From Dysgonomonas sp. 521 (lineage in GTDB: Bacteria > Bacteroidota > Bacteroidia > Bacteroidales > Dysgonomonadaceae), in contig NZ_QVMO01000012.1 in assembly GCF_010501055.1 (NCBI RefSeq), positions 21,472 through 85,471 of the forward strand: a stretch of 64,000 bases of DNA. Direction: 5' to 3'. The notes beneath the pieces are model-generated. The model searched no databases. It had not been told where the DNA came from and saw nothing but the letters and a program-made list of their open reading frames with translations. Shown here in pieces: positions 35,199-44,193 of this stretch. Every line of letters starts with the position of its first letter. The first letter of the stretch is position 1. The translations under genes were made by a program, and so were the position numbers.

Positions 35199-36857
35199 CT
35201 ATAGTCCCAGCATTACCCTCGCATTCTGCACAGCGGCATCCGTTACAGTAGAGCCGCTCAGCATCCGGGCTATTTCGTCAAGCCGTTGGGCATCCGACAA
35301 CTGAATGAGATGAGTAGTAGTAGCCGCTTCGTCATCCGACTTATACACCTTGTAATGCACTTTGCCCTTCGCCGCTATTTGTGGCAAATGGGTAATGGCT
35401 ATTACCTGCATACTCTTGCCAAACTCGCGCATCACTTCGCCCATCTTATCGGCTATCTCGCCCGAAACTCCCGTATCTATTTCATCGAATATGATGGAAG
35501 GCAATGCCGTAGCGCCCGCGATCATCGACTTGAGACAAAGCATCAGACGCGAGATTTCGCCGCCGGAAGCAATATCAGCCACGGGTTGTAAAGGCACATT
35601 CTTATTTGCCGAGAACTGGAACAACACACTGTCCATGCCATATATATTCGGATGCTCTCCGGCTATAATATCACACTTGAAGCGGATATTGGGCATACCC
35701 AGATAGGCAACCCTGTCGGTCAGTTCCTTCTCGAAACTACCGGTTATAGCCAACCGCTTATCACTCAGCTGCTGAGCCAAAGCCAGCATTTTTTCGTGTT
35801 TTTCGCGCACTTCCTTCTCTAGCAGTACAACCTGTTCGTCAGAAGACTCTATACTTTCTATCTTTCGCTTAAACTCCTCATACAAAGCCAACAGGTCGGC
35901 AATAGTCTCTACATGGTACTTTTTCTGTAAGGTATAAATTATATCGAGACGCGACTCGATAAAAGCCAGGCGTTCGGGGTTGAACTCCACATCATTGGCC
36001 AGCTTGTCCATTTCGGAAGCGAGGTCTTTCATGTCGATGTAAGCCGTCTGTAAACGCTCCGAAATCTCATCTGATTTTGAATAAACCTTAGCCAGTTGCT
36101 GCGCCGTGTTCAGGCTCTCTTTAAGCTCCGACACGATACCGCTGTCGTCATCCGACAGTAGGCTATGTATCCTGAATAACGCGGATTTAATATCTTCGGC
36201 ATGGGTAAGGGTTTCCTGTTCTTCTTCCAGTTCTTCCTGCTCCCCGTCCTGCAAAGCCGTCTCTCTCAGTGATTCGATCTGGAAACGCAGGTAGTCTTCT
36301 TCTTCCTTGCTTTTCTTCACAGACTCCTTCAATTCATCCAATGCCTTTTCAGCCTGCTTGTAGAAATGGAATGCCTGTTGATATTTTTTCAGCAACTCTT
36401 TATTTCCCGCCAAAGCATCCACTACCTGCATCTGGAAACGGGTATCGGACAACAACAGGTTTTGATGCTGTGAGTGTATGTCGATCAACTGGCTGCCCAG
36501 TTCTTTCAGATCGGTCAACGACACGGGGGAATCATTGATAAAAGCCCTCGACTTACCCGAAGACAGGATTTCGCGACGGAGGATATAGTTGCCGGGGTCG
36601 TACTCTATGCCCTTCTCTTCACAGAAGGCTTTAAGGTCATAGGCCGAAACGTCAAAAGCTCCTTCTATCACGCATTTGCTTTCTCCTTGCTTGATAGCCT
36701 TGATATCGGCACGCTGCCCGAGTATGAGCGATAATGCACCCAGAATAATGGATTTACCGGCTCCTGTTTCGCCGGTTATAACAGAAAAGCCCTGTTCGAA
36801 GTCTATTTCGAGGCTGTCTATTAGCGCGTAATTCTTTATGTATAGTGACTTTAGCAT
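35199..36857 (-). CDS. recN: DNA repair protein RecN
   Basis: This 552-residue SMC-like ATPase has Walker A GETGAGKS at residues 29-36, two long coiled-coil arms (about 160-360), the ABC signature DIASGGEISRLMLCLKSM, and Walker B PSIIFDEIDTGVSG. RecN acts in double-strand break repair on the nucleoid. Length and order of domains are normal. It is the first gene of a likely three-gene unit. Confidence 0.95.
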   Translation of the reverse strand: MLKSLYIKNYALIDSLEIDFEQGFSVITGETGAGKSIILGALSLILGQRADIKAIKQGESKCVIEGAFDVSAYDLKAFCEEKGIEYDPGNYILRREILSSGKSRAFINDSPVSLTDLKELGSQLIDIHSQHQNLLLSDTRFQMQVVDALAGNKELLKKYQQAFHFYKQAEKALDELKESVKKSKEEEDYLRFQIESLRETALQDGEQEELEEEQETLTHAEDIKSALFRIHSLLSDDDSGIVSELKESLNTAQQLAKVYSKSDEISERLQTAYIDMKDLASEMDKLANDVEFNPERLAFIESRLDIIYTLQKKYHVETIADLLALYEEFKRKIESIESSDEQVVLLEKEVREKHEKMLALAQQLSDKRLAITGSFEKELTDRVAYLGMPNIRFKCDIIAGEHPNIYGMDSVLFQFSANKNVPLQPVADIASGGEISRLMLCLKSMIAGATALPSIIFDEIDTGVSGEIADKMGEVMREFGKSMQVIAITHLPQIAAKGKVHYKVYKSDDEAATTTHLIQLSDAQRLDEIARMLSGSTVTDAAVQNARVMLGL

Positions 36858-36882
36858 ATAGTAGTTATACCAGTCCTTCCTT

Positions 36883-36940
36883 GCCTCCCCAAAGGGGAGG
36901 TTATAGCCCCTCCTATGGAGGGGTTGGGGAGGCCTTAAAT
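36883..36940. repeat. CCTCCCC/GGGGAGG palindromic repeat
   Basis: The gap between recN and the metallophosphoesterase contains cctccccaaaggggagg followed by a second GC-rich palindrome, related to the repeat at 4599-4637. Confidence 0.6.
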
Positions 36941-38115
36941 TTTACATTCAATACGACTATCTCCGATATTGTGCCAATCCTGTATTGAGGCCCTGCCAGC
37001 CCCAGGCCGGATGACACATATATATGTGTATTCTCTTTCTTCTTATATCCGAAAGGCAGTTCGTACATAGACCTGACTTTCATGCTTTCGGGTACCAATC
37101 CCGTGTTATATATCATCGAGCTTACCGCCATAATGGTATTCACCGGAAAAAACTGCCCATTGTGCGTATGTCCGTACACGGCTATGTCGGCACCTGCGTC
37201 TACCTCTTCCTGCAAAACATGCGGTTCATGGTTCATTACGATAACGGGATAGTCCTTATTCACACCCTGCATTATTTCGGGTAGTTTTTTCCGCGTTTTG
37301 CACTTGTCGTCTTCGCGCCCTACCAGATAGAAAGAGTCCGCGATCAATACCGTTGTATCCCTAAGTACTGTCATTCCCGCCTTTTGGCTCAGCCATAGTA
37401 TCTTCTCGTCTTCCGCCTCTCCCAGTTCGATGTACTCATGATTGCCTGTGGAAACATATACGCCATAAGGAGCTTTCAATCGCAGAAATTCGGTTTCCAT
37501 CTGTTGCTCGTACAGGGATTTGGCGTCATAGTCTATTATATCGCCTACCAGCAGTATCAAATCGGGCTTCTGCTCCATTATCTTATCCACATACATGGAA
37601 ATAATCTTCTTGTCGATAAGGTAGCCCGCGTGTATGTCTGTAGCTACAACTATACGGAGGTCTTTCACATGTGGAGAATGTTTTTCTACCGTCAGGTTCA
37701 TCTCGGTGACTACCGGATTCCAGAACCTGTAACTACCGTACCCCATCGTAGCGATGACGATAAGCAAAGATGCACAAAAATAAATAAGTCTGGGCTTTCT
37801 GGATGCAAAATCGAGTGAAAATATTTTTTTCTTCTTGTTTATATATTTTATTAAGTCATATAACAAGAGGAGTACCGTCATATAGATGGTAAAGAGCATC
37901 CATGTGGTTCCAACCCAGGCAAAGGTATGAAGCGCATCGAAAGGAAGGTACTTGGATGTGAAGAATCCGATAAAATAGATTATCAGTTCTGCTATGTAAA
38001 TAGCTGTGTACGGAACTTTAATAAGGTTCTTGTCAGGCAATGCCTGCCAGCCCCTCCAGTAGATATAAGCACTGAGGAATATCTGAACGATTATGGCATT
38101 AAAGAAGACTCTCAT
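36913..38115 (-). CDS. Membrane-anchored metallophosphoesterase, copy 1
   Basis: From the ATG at 38115 the protein has 400 residues. The frame further upstream runs into a palindromic repeat and was rejected. Four N-terminal membrane helices (about 1-140) precede a calcineurin-like phosphoesterase domain with ATDIHAGY, VGDIIDYD, TGNHEYI and VYGHTHNGQFFP. The YkuE-like class acts on the outer face of the membrane, but the substrate is unknown. The next gene upstream is a paralogue with the same architecture, suggesting a tandem duplication. The last residues overlap the downstream repeat. Confidence 0.87.
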   Translation of the reverse strand: MRVFFNAIIVQIFLSAYIYWRGWQALPDKNLIKVPYTAIYIAELIIYFIGFFTSKYLPFDALHTFAWVGTTWMLFTIYMTVLLLLYDLIKYINKKKKIFSLDFASRKPRLIYFCASLLIVIATMGYGSYRFWNPVVTEMNLTVEKHSPHVKDLRIVVATDIHAGYLIDKKIISMYVDKIMEQKPDLILLVGDIIDYDAKSLYEQQMETEFLRLKAPYGVYVSTGNHEYIELGEAEDEKILWLSQKAGMTVLRDTTVLIADSFYLVGREDDKCKTRKKLPEIMQGVNKDYPVIVMNHEPHVLQEEVDAGADIAVYGHTHNGQFFPVNTIMAVSSMIYNTGLVPESMKVRSMYELPFGYKKKENTHIYVSSGLGLAGPQYRIGTISEIVVLNVKFKASPTPP

Positions 38116-38121
38116 ATAAAG

Positions 38122-38262
38122 GCACCCCACCCCGGCCCTCCCCAAAAGGGAGGGGGAGCAGAGAGGGTATTATTATTGGTTCATATTCATTTTGTTCATT
38201 CTTTCATATACTTTCGGGGCTTTGCTAAAGTCCCCCTTGGGGGATTTAGGGGGCTACTTATT
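38122..38262. repeat. Paired palindromic repeats between the two metallophosphoesterase genes
   Basis: The segment has ccctccccaaaagggaggg at 38138-38156 and a second hairpin, tcccccttgggggattt, at about 38231-38247; the right end touches the stop of copy 2. Both are variants of the intergenic family at 4599-4637. Confidence 0.6.
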
Positions 38263-39390
38263 TACATCTATTACAACATATTCGGATTGTGTACCTATAC
38301 GGAACTTACCGCCCCATATCCCGATACCGGAACTTACATAGATATTGGCATTGCCTTTCTTTATAAAACCATGATCGCGTTCATATATTTTATTCGTTAT
38401 CAAAGAAATCGGCCAGACCTGTCCCTGATGTGTATGTCCCGAAATTTGTATATCTATACCGTTTGCCTCAGCCTCTTCAAGGTGGTAAGGCTGATGGTCG
38501 AGCATGATAACAGGTTTTGCCTGATCCAGTCCCGCAACTAACTCCTGCAACGGTTTACGTGAAGGATTCGACCTGTCGTCGCGTCCGACAACATAAAAAC
38601 AACTGTCGACCAGCGCCACCGAATCCCGCAGCACCTTTACGCCGGCTTTCTCCATAAAAGCCTCGCTTTCCTTGAATCCGCTTATATATTCATGGTTTCC
38701 TATACAGGCATAAATACCCATCGGGGCTTTTATCTTGTGGAATACCTCCGCATAGCGGCCTTCGTTTAACGGACGGACGCTGTTATCTATAATATCGCCT
38801 GCTATAAGTACAATGTCGGGATTCTCGGCATTTATCAGGCCTACCCATTTTTCAAACTCCTTTTCGCCAATGCTATACCCCAGATGCAGGTCGCTTATAG
38901 CCACAATGCGCAACGACCTGGGTGCAATAGTATCACCAAAGGTTTTATAAATCTGAATGGGCAATTCAACCCTTACTTTCCACTGGTATTTGAGATAACC
39001 GCAAATCATCAGCAAAGCTATAAAGCCGACCATCAAACCCAATCCCGCCCAATTGTCTTTGGTGTAGCGGGTAATGGCGTCGCTCGGCATAAAATGCAAC
39101 AGTTTGTTTGTCAGTCCGAACAGATCTTTCGCCGCCATCACAATAAAGAAATACAACATGATGAAAAGCCATGCCGTACCTACTTTATACAAGAAGGATG
39201 TGAGGCCAATAGGGAGCGAATCGCCTACAAGGAAAGAAATAAAAAAGGAAGTGACTGCTATGACAGCAAACGATACGAGTATTACCTTGCCTGCGGCAGA
39301 GGGTGGCATCGCAATCCAGAAATGCCTGAATACATAATAATTAGCTAGAATATAAACGACAAAGACTATTATAAAAAACATTGGTTTCAT
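38254..39390 (-). CDS. Membrane-anchored metallophosphoesterase, copy 2
   Basis: This 378-residue paralogue of the previous gene has the same four-helix N-terminal part and the same metal motifs (AISDLHLGY, AGDIIDNS, IGNHEYISG and ISGHTHQGQVWP). The motif spacing is conserved, while the membrane part is strongly divergent, so the duplication is old. It should act at the inner membrane with the active site outside. No neighbour indicates a substrate. Confidence 0.87.
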   Translation of the reverse strand: MKPMFFIIVFVVYILANYYVFRHFWIAMPPSAAGKVILVSFAVIAVTSFFISFLVGDSLPIGLTSFLYKVGTAWLFIMLYFFIVMAAKDLFGLTNKLLHFMPSDAITRYTKDNWAGLGLMVGFIALLMICGYLKYQWKVRVELPIQIYKTFGDTIAPRSLRIVAISDLHLGYSIGEKEFEKWVGLINAENPDIVLIAGDIIDNSVRPLNEGRYAEVFHKIKAPMGIYACIGNHEYISGFKESEAFMEKAGVKVLRDSVALVDSCFYVVGRDDRSNPSRKPLQELVAGLDQAKPVIMLDHQPYHLEEAEANGIDIQISGHTHQGQVWPISLITNKIYERDHGFIKKGNANIYVSSGIGIWGGKFRIGTQSEYVVIDVNK

Positions 39391-39550
39391 TTATGTGTTA
39401 TTGTTGTGCCAGTCATATTTAAGGTTTAAAGTTCAACATTTAAAGATTGGAAGTGCCAAGTTTTTAAACATTTAAACCCTAAATCTTTGAATACACCTGT
39501 AAAGGTGCAAAGATAAAAAATCCTGATTATTAACATTTCAGTTTATTACA

Positions 39551-39583
39551 AAAAAAGAGTAGCCGGTGTGACCACTCTTTTTT
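39551..39583 (-). terminator. Intrinsic terminator of the zinc-peptidase gene
   Basis: Arms AAAAAAGAGT (39551-39560) and ACTCTTTTTT (39574-39583) flank a short GC-rich loop; the minus strand ends in T. The remaining gap to 39390 is AT-rich with no gene. Confidence 0.75.
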
Positions 39584-39602
39584 CTATTTCCTTTATATTC
39601 CA

Positions 39603-40283
39603 TCAATTGCGTCGTCCTAATGCAATCATTATATAGTAAATCAATGTTGCCAAAGAGCCGATAGCAGCTATCACATAGGTATAAGCAGCCCATTTGAGAG
39701 CGTCCTTTGCCATAGCATGGTTGCCGGTATTTGTTATACCTGCCGTATTCAGCCAAACCAATGCGCGGCTACTGGCATTTATCTCCACCGGCAGGGTAAT
39801 AAAACTGAATACGGTAGTCATCGCAAATAAAGCTATACCTACCCATATCAACGCCGGGAAAACATTAATCATAAATATACCTGCAAGTATAACCCATGTA
39901 ACAATATTGGAAGCAAAGCTTACCACAGGCACCAGCGCCGAACGCATTTTCAACGGCCCGTATTCATAAGCATGCTGTACGGCATGTCCGCACTCGTGGG
40001 CAGCTACTGCCGCCGCCGCTACACTATTGCTGGCATATACTCCTTCGCTCAGGTTTACTGTCTTATTAGAAGGGTTATAATGGTCGGTAAGCATACCGCC
40101 CGTAGAAACTACTTTTACGTCATATATACCATTGTCATGCAGCATCTTTTCGGCTACATCACGACCAGTCATCCCGCTGGATAACGGAATTTTGGAATAC
40201 TTGTTAAATCTGCTCTTCAACATCTGCTGAACAACAAAACTAGCTATCGCTATCAGTATTAATAATATCCAACCTATAGGCAT
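39603..40283 (-). CDS. YugP-type zinc metallopeptidase
   Basis: This 226-residue membrane protein has the zinc-binding HExxH-like motif AHECGHAVQHA near residue 92, followed by three C-terminal membrane helices. One helix is at the N-terminus. This is the layout of the neutral zinc metallopeptidase family YugP, of unknown substrate. No partner gene is adjacent. It ends at its own terminator. Confidence 0.88.
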   Translation of the reverse strand: MPIGWILLILIAIASFVVQQMLKSRFNKYSKIPLSSGMTGRDVAEKMLHDNGIYDVKVVSTGGMLTDHYNPSNKTVNLSEGVYASNSVAAAAVAAHECGHAVQHAYEYGPLKMRSALVPVVSFASNIVTWVILAGIFMINVFPALIWVGIALFAMTTVFSFITLPVEINASSRALVWLNTAGITNTGNHAMAKDALKWAAYTYVIAAIGSLATLIYYIMIALGRRN

Positions 40284-40481
40284 AGTCTATTCTTTTTTAA
40301 TGATTTTAAATTCTAATTTATAAGTAAATAAACAAAAAATATGCCAATAGGGTTTATGTCATGTAATATACTGAGACCTCACTCACATTTCTTAATTAAA
40401 TTTGACTTATTTTTCAGTTTAACCGCAGGGATGTATTGCCGGGTTTGGTGGGCGAAAGTTTATTCGCCCCTACACAATATG

Positions 40482-41747
40482 TTATTTCCTTATAATCGTT
40501 TGCGCCCTGTCGGGCCCTAGTGAAACGATGCTGATAGGCACTCCGAGTTCTTTTTCCAGAAATGAGATATAATCCGTAAATTCTTTCGGGAACTGGTCTT
40601 CTTTCAGCATCTTTGTCATGTCGGCCTGCCAGCCTTTCATTTCCACATACACAGGTTTGATGCGGTCATCTACCTCGAAAGGAAATTCAGATACTGTCTT
40701 CCCTTCTATCTCGTAAGCCACACAGGCTTTTATTGTTTCAAATGAATCGAGCACATCGCTTTTCATCATGATGAGCTGGCTTACGCCGTCTACCATAATG
40801 GCATAGCGCAAGGCGACTAAATCTATCCAGCCACAACGGCGCGGACGTCCTGTAACGGAGCCGAACTCGAATCCGAGTTTGCGCAACTGGTCTCCCGTTT
40901 CGTCAAACAGTTCGGTAGGGAACGGGCCGCTGCCTACTCGTGTGCAGTATGCCTTGAAGATGCCGTATACTTCGCCTACATTGCGTGGCGCTATACCAAG
41001 CCCTGTACATGCTCCGGCGGTAATGGTGTTCGATGAGGTCACAAACGGGTACGAACCGAAGTCTATATCCAGCATTGTTCCCTGCGCTCCTTCCGCCAGT
41101 ACTTTCTTGCCTGTACCCACCGCGTTGTTGATGAAGTGTTCGCTATCGATAAATGTAAACTCTTTCAGTTTGGCAATACCGTCGAACCACTCTTTTTCGA
41201 TACCTGCCAACGCGCTCGTATCAAAGTTATATTGATTGAGTATCCTCAGATGTTTGGCTTTAGCCGTATTGTACTTCTCTTCGAAGTTGTGGAGTATATC
41301 CCCCACCCTAAGCCCGTTGCGGCTTATCTTATCAGTATATGTAGGGCCTATGCCTTTGCCGGTGGTACCTATCTTAGAGTCTCCTTTGGCTGCTTCATAG
41401 CAGGCGTCGAGCAGGCGGTGGGTAGGCATGATGAGATGCGCTTTTTTTGATATATACAATCTCGATTTCAGGTCGTGCCCCGATTGTTCCAACGCTTCTA
41501 TCTCTCCTTTAAACAAAGCGGGGTCGAGGACAACGCCATTGCCTATCACATTCAGTTTATTACCTTGGAATATACCGGAGGGAACGGAACGAAGGACATA
41601 TTTCTTGCCTTCAAACTCAAGTGTATGACCAGCATTGGGGCCTCCCTGAAAACGGGCTACGATTTCATAATCAGGTGTCAACACATCTACTATTTTTCCC
41701 TTTCCTTCGTCGCCCCACTGTAAGCCGAGCAATACATCTACTTTCAT
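40482..41747 (-). CDS. purA: Adenylosuccinate synthetase
   Basis: This 421-residue enzyme joins aspartate to IMP using GTP, the first step to AMP. The N-terminal P-loop WGDEGKGKIVD and the downstream GGPNAGHTL, GTTGKGIGPTY, GRPRRCGWIDL and the C-terminal GPDRAQTI are all present. It is downstream of the Fur-type gene with an 80-bp gap. Length is normal. Confidence 0.97.
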   Translation of the reverse strand: MKVDVLLGLQWGDEGKGKIVDVLTPDYEIVARFQGGPNAGHTLEFEGKKYVLRSVPSGIFQGNKLNVIGNGVVLDPALFKGEIEALEQSGHDLKSRLYISKKAHLIMPTHRLLDACYEAAKGDSKIGTTGKGIGPTYTDKISRNGLRVGDILHNFEEKYNTAKAKHLRILNQYNFDTSALAGIEKEWFDGIAKLKEFTFIDSEHFINNAVGTGKKVLAEGAQGTMLDIDFGSYPFVTSSNTITAGACTGLGIAPRNVGEVYGIFKAYCTRVGSGPFPTELFDETGDQLRKLGFEFGSVTGRPRRCGWIDLVALRYAIMVDGVSQLIMMKSDVLDSFETIKACVAYEIEGKTVSEFPFEVDDRIKPVYVEMKGWQADMTKMLKEDQFPKEFTDYISFLEKELGVPISIVSLGPDRAQTIIRK

Positions 41748-41827
41748 GTTTTATCTATTTGTCATTTTTTAAGTCGCATGAAATATCCCTGCCAATAACA
41801 TTACCAGACATTCGCAGTACCGACATT

Positions 41828-42346
41828 TCATTTTTTCTTATTAATACGGGTACTCTTATTTTCTGTTACTTTCGCTTTATTCTTCTTTTCCTCTGCATTT
41901 TTAGACCGCATGCACTTGTTGCAGATACCATAAATATACATGCTGTAATAGCTGATTTTGAATCGTTGCAGCTTTTTCTGCTGCGCCGGAGTAAAGAGGT
42001 TTCCGTTCTTATGCTCTTTGACCTCGCCACAACTCAGGCAAATAAGATGATCGTGATTTTCATTGCCGAAAGCGCGTTCATACTGGGACACATTAGCTCC
42101 AAACTGATGCTTTACCACCAGTCCGCAATCAAGCAATAGTTCTATCGTATTGTATAGCGTCGCGCGGCTTACCCTGAAACTAGACTGCTTCATCGCTTTG
42201 TAAAGGGAATCCATATCAAAATGCCCTTTGGTAGAATAAATGTGCTCTAGTATTGCGTATCTTTCAGGGGTCTTACGATGCTTATTCAAATTCAGATAAT
42301 CAGTGAATTCGTTTTTGACCTGCTCTTTAAGTTTAATGTTATCCAT
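41828..42346 (-). CDS. Fur-family metal-dependent regulator
   Basis: This 172-residue protein has the winged-helix DNA-binding domain (about 20-90) with FRVSRATLYNTIELLLDCGL, and a dimerisation domain with HDHLICLSCGEVKEH. Two CxxC pairs (CLSC and CNKC) would bind a structural zinc. The C-terminal 25 residues are Lys-rich. Whether it senses iron (Fur), peroxide (PerR) or zinc cannot be told from the sequence. Confidence 0.88.
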   Translation of the reverse strand: MDNIKLKEQVKNEFTDYLNLNKHRKTPERYAILEHIYSTKGHFDMDSLYKAMKQSSFRVSRATLYNTIELLLDCGLVVKHQFGANVSQYERAFGNENHDHLICLSCGEVKEHKNGNLFTPAQQKKLQRFKISYYSMYIYGICNKCMRSKNAEEKKNKAKVTENKSTRINKKK

Positions 42347-42366
42347 TTATAAAAATCTGATCTGAA

Positions 42367-42374
42367 CAAAAATA
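42367..42374 (-). promoter_or_regulatory. Bacteroidota -7 box for the Fur-type gene
   Basis: The minus strand reads TATTTTTG, 21 bp upstream of the start at 42346. Confidence 0.5.
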
Positions 42375-42467
42375 CATCTTTTTGAAGAATAAACAGTGGT
42401 ATAATCCGGAAAAAAAAGGAAAGTGTTCAAAAATTTATTTATCAAAGACATACCCTGCATAAAGTAG

Positions 42468-42497
42468 AAAAAGAGAACTCTCCCGAGCTCTCTTTTT
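42468..42497 (-). terminator. Terminator of the NigD-like gene
   Basis: Arms AAAAAGAGA (42468-42476) and TCTCTTTTT (42489-42497) with an inner GAG/CTC extension; the minus strand ends in a T run. Confidence 0.75.
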
Positions 42498-42520
42498 CAG
42501 AAAGGAAATCAAAAAGAATA

Positions 42521-43276
42521 TTAATAAATATTCAGGTTAGTCGAATTATCTTTTTCATTGAGTGCAGTACTTCCCGCTGTTCCGGCTTCGCCGTACTTAT
42601 ACTCTATTGTTTTTATCTTTGTATCTCCGCTAAAGTCTGTCCATTCTATATCGAATGTTACTTTATCGCGTCCTGATGTCAGATAGGGAGTAAGGTCGAA
42701 CGACACATAACCATTTACACCATAGTGTTCGGGGTCTCCGTTCCTGTTGTGCCTGAATTCCAGTTTTACGACATCATCTAATGTTGAGAGATCGGGTCTG
42801 GCAGATACCATATTTATCAAATGAGCCTTGGTTTCGCCGGTATTAAAGCTGAAATAGATATTCATATACCCTCCACTTGCCCATATCGAATATACCTTGA
42901 TCGGATCGTATCCTATACTATCTTGTTGTACCTCATCATCGGGCGCTATATAAGCAATTTCCTTTGTCAGCACATCGGTAAACCCGTTCAGCTTAACAGC
43001 ATGATCGTAACCATCAAATTTATCGGATAATATAGTATAGTTTATAATAGCTCTGTCATATTTAGGCTTCAGATTTATGCCCACCGGCGCTGCAACCCAA
43101 AGTTTCTCTCCGCTATCTAAAGTAAAATCGTATGTATTCTCTCCTACTTTGTTTACTGTTACCATCGACCTCCAATACTTGTCAAGGGAGTAACCATCAT
43201 CGGAGCAAGAAGTAAATCCTATTGCCAGAACAAAGCAGAGAATCTGCATTGAAAATAGTTTCGTCGACTTTTTCAC
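42521..43276 (-). CDS. NigD-like lipoprotein
   Basis: This 251-residue protein has a signal peptide ending in the lipobox-like GFTSCSDDG, so it should be a membrane-anchored lipoprotein. The body follows the pattern of NigD-like proteins of Bacteroidales: an N-terminal OB-like domain (about 35-110) and a C-terminal beta-sandwich. The role of the family is not known beyond its first description near bacteriocin genes. It is transcribed alone. Confidence 0.75.
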   Translation of the reverse strand: MKKSTKLFSMQILCFVLAIGFTSCSDDGYSLDKYWRSMVTVNKVGENTYDFTLDSGEKLWVAAPVGINLKPKYDRAIINYTILSDKFDGYDHAVKLNGFTDVLTKEIAYIAPDDEVQQDSIGYDPIKVYSIWASGGYMNIYFSFNTGETKAHLINMVSARPDLSTLDDVVKLEFRHNRNGDPEHYGVNGYVSFDLTPYLTSGRDKVTFDIEWTDFSGDTKIKTIEYKYGEAGTAGSTALNEKDNSTNLNIY

Positions 43277-43412
43277 GACTAAAGTTTTTACTTGAATTTA
43301 ATTGTTTACTTTCTTTTTACAATTAGTAGATACCATTTTAACCCTATCGTTGCACGAGAAAATCTAAATAATTGTTAAAAACGATTCTTTTCAGGAAAAG
43401 CGGTACTCAATC

Positions 43413-43859
43413 TTATCTTTTTTGCCTGAAAAAGTCCTTCATAAGGGTAGCGCATTCTTCTTCCAGAACGCCTGATACTACGGTGGTTTTAGGATGCAGG
43501 ATAGAGGGCGAAAATGTGGAGTAGCCTTTTTTAATGTCTCCGGCTCCGTAAACTATCTGCGCTACCTGCGACCACAATAAGCCTCCCGCACACATAGGGC
43601 ATGGCTCTACTGTAACATACAGGGTGCAGCCGGTCAGGTATTTCCCTCCAAGCACATTTTCGGCTGCGGTAATAGCCTGCATTTCGGCATGTGCCGTCAC
43701 ATCGTTAAGGGTTTCGGTAAGGTTATGCGCCCGTGCTATAATACGCCCCTGGCAAACGATGACTGCCCCGATAGGGACTTCGCCCTTGTCGAATGCCTGA
43801 CGGGCTTCATTCAAAGCCTGACGCATATAGTATTCGTCGTTGAGTATAGATGGGTTCAT
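43413..43859 (-). CDS. tadA: tRNA-specific adenosine deaminase
   Basis: From the ATG at 43859 the protein has 148 residues, the normal size for TadA. The longer frame to 43946 runs through the gene upstream. The zinc-site motifs are HAEMQAI, with the catalytic Glu, and PCPMCAG. TadA converts A34 to inosine in tRNA-Arg(ACG). It starts inside the end of the small gene upstream (4-bp overlap), showing coupled translation. Confidence 0.93.
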   Translation of the reverse strand: MNPSILNDEYYMRQALNEARQAFDKGEVPIGAVIVCQGRIIARAHNLTETLNDVTAHAEMQAITAAENVLGGKYLTGCTLYVTVEPCPMCAGGLLWSQVAQIVYGAGDIKKGYSTFSPSILHPKTTVVSGVLEEECATLMKDFFRQKR

Positions 43860-44074
43860 CGGCGCATCTCGTTTTCGCCAAACAGGGTAGGATAGTCCTG
43901 GTCTAGGCTTTTGAGTACATGGGCAATGATAGTCTCGCGGCACCAACGGGAACGGTTAGCTATCTTATACTTCTTTATATACGAAGCTATAAGGGCATAC
44001 TCCTCTTCATTCAGCGAAAAGAGAAGATGTTTGGTACGGTTGCTGTGCGTTCCTTTCTTTTTCGGTTTCATCAT
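43856..44074 (-). CDS. Small ribbon-helix-helix-like protein
   Basis: This 72-residue basic protein has a central pattern HLLFSLNEEEYALIASYIKK that looks like the beta strand and first helix of a ribbon-helix-helix (MobC-like) fold. A second helix follows and the C-terminus is acidic. The 4-bp overlap with tadA supports that it is translated. The function is unknown; a DNA-binding role is inferred from the fold only. Confidence 0.65.
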   Translation of the reverse strand: MMKPKKKGTHSNRTKHLLFSLNEEEYALIASYIKKYKIANRSRWCRETIIAHVLKSLDQDYPTLFGENEMRR

Positions 44075-44076
44075 TG

Positions 44077-44084
44077 CAAAAGTA
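44077..44084 (-). promoter_or_regulatory. Bacteroidota -7 box at the small gene/tadA unit
   Basis: The minus strand reads TACTTTTG immediately before the start codon at 44074. If used, the mRNA would be nearly leaderless, or translation begins at the second ATG (44071). Confidence 0.35.
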
Positions 44085-44142
44085 AGTACTTATCTGAATA
44101 TGTGAAAGTATTTTGATAAGAATATCGGCTACCGGTCGCCTA

Positions 44143-44192
44143 AATCCCCCGAAGGGGGGGAGTAGCCTTCCCTTTTGGGAGGTTGGAGGGGC
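44143..44192. repeat. Palindromic GC-rich intergenic repeat
   Basis: Runs tcccccgaaggggggg and cttcccttttgggagg are two hairpins of the CCTCCC/GGGAGG family, touching the end of dinB. Confidence 0.6.
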
Positions 44193-44193
44193 T

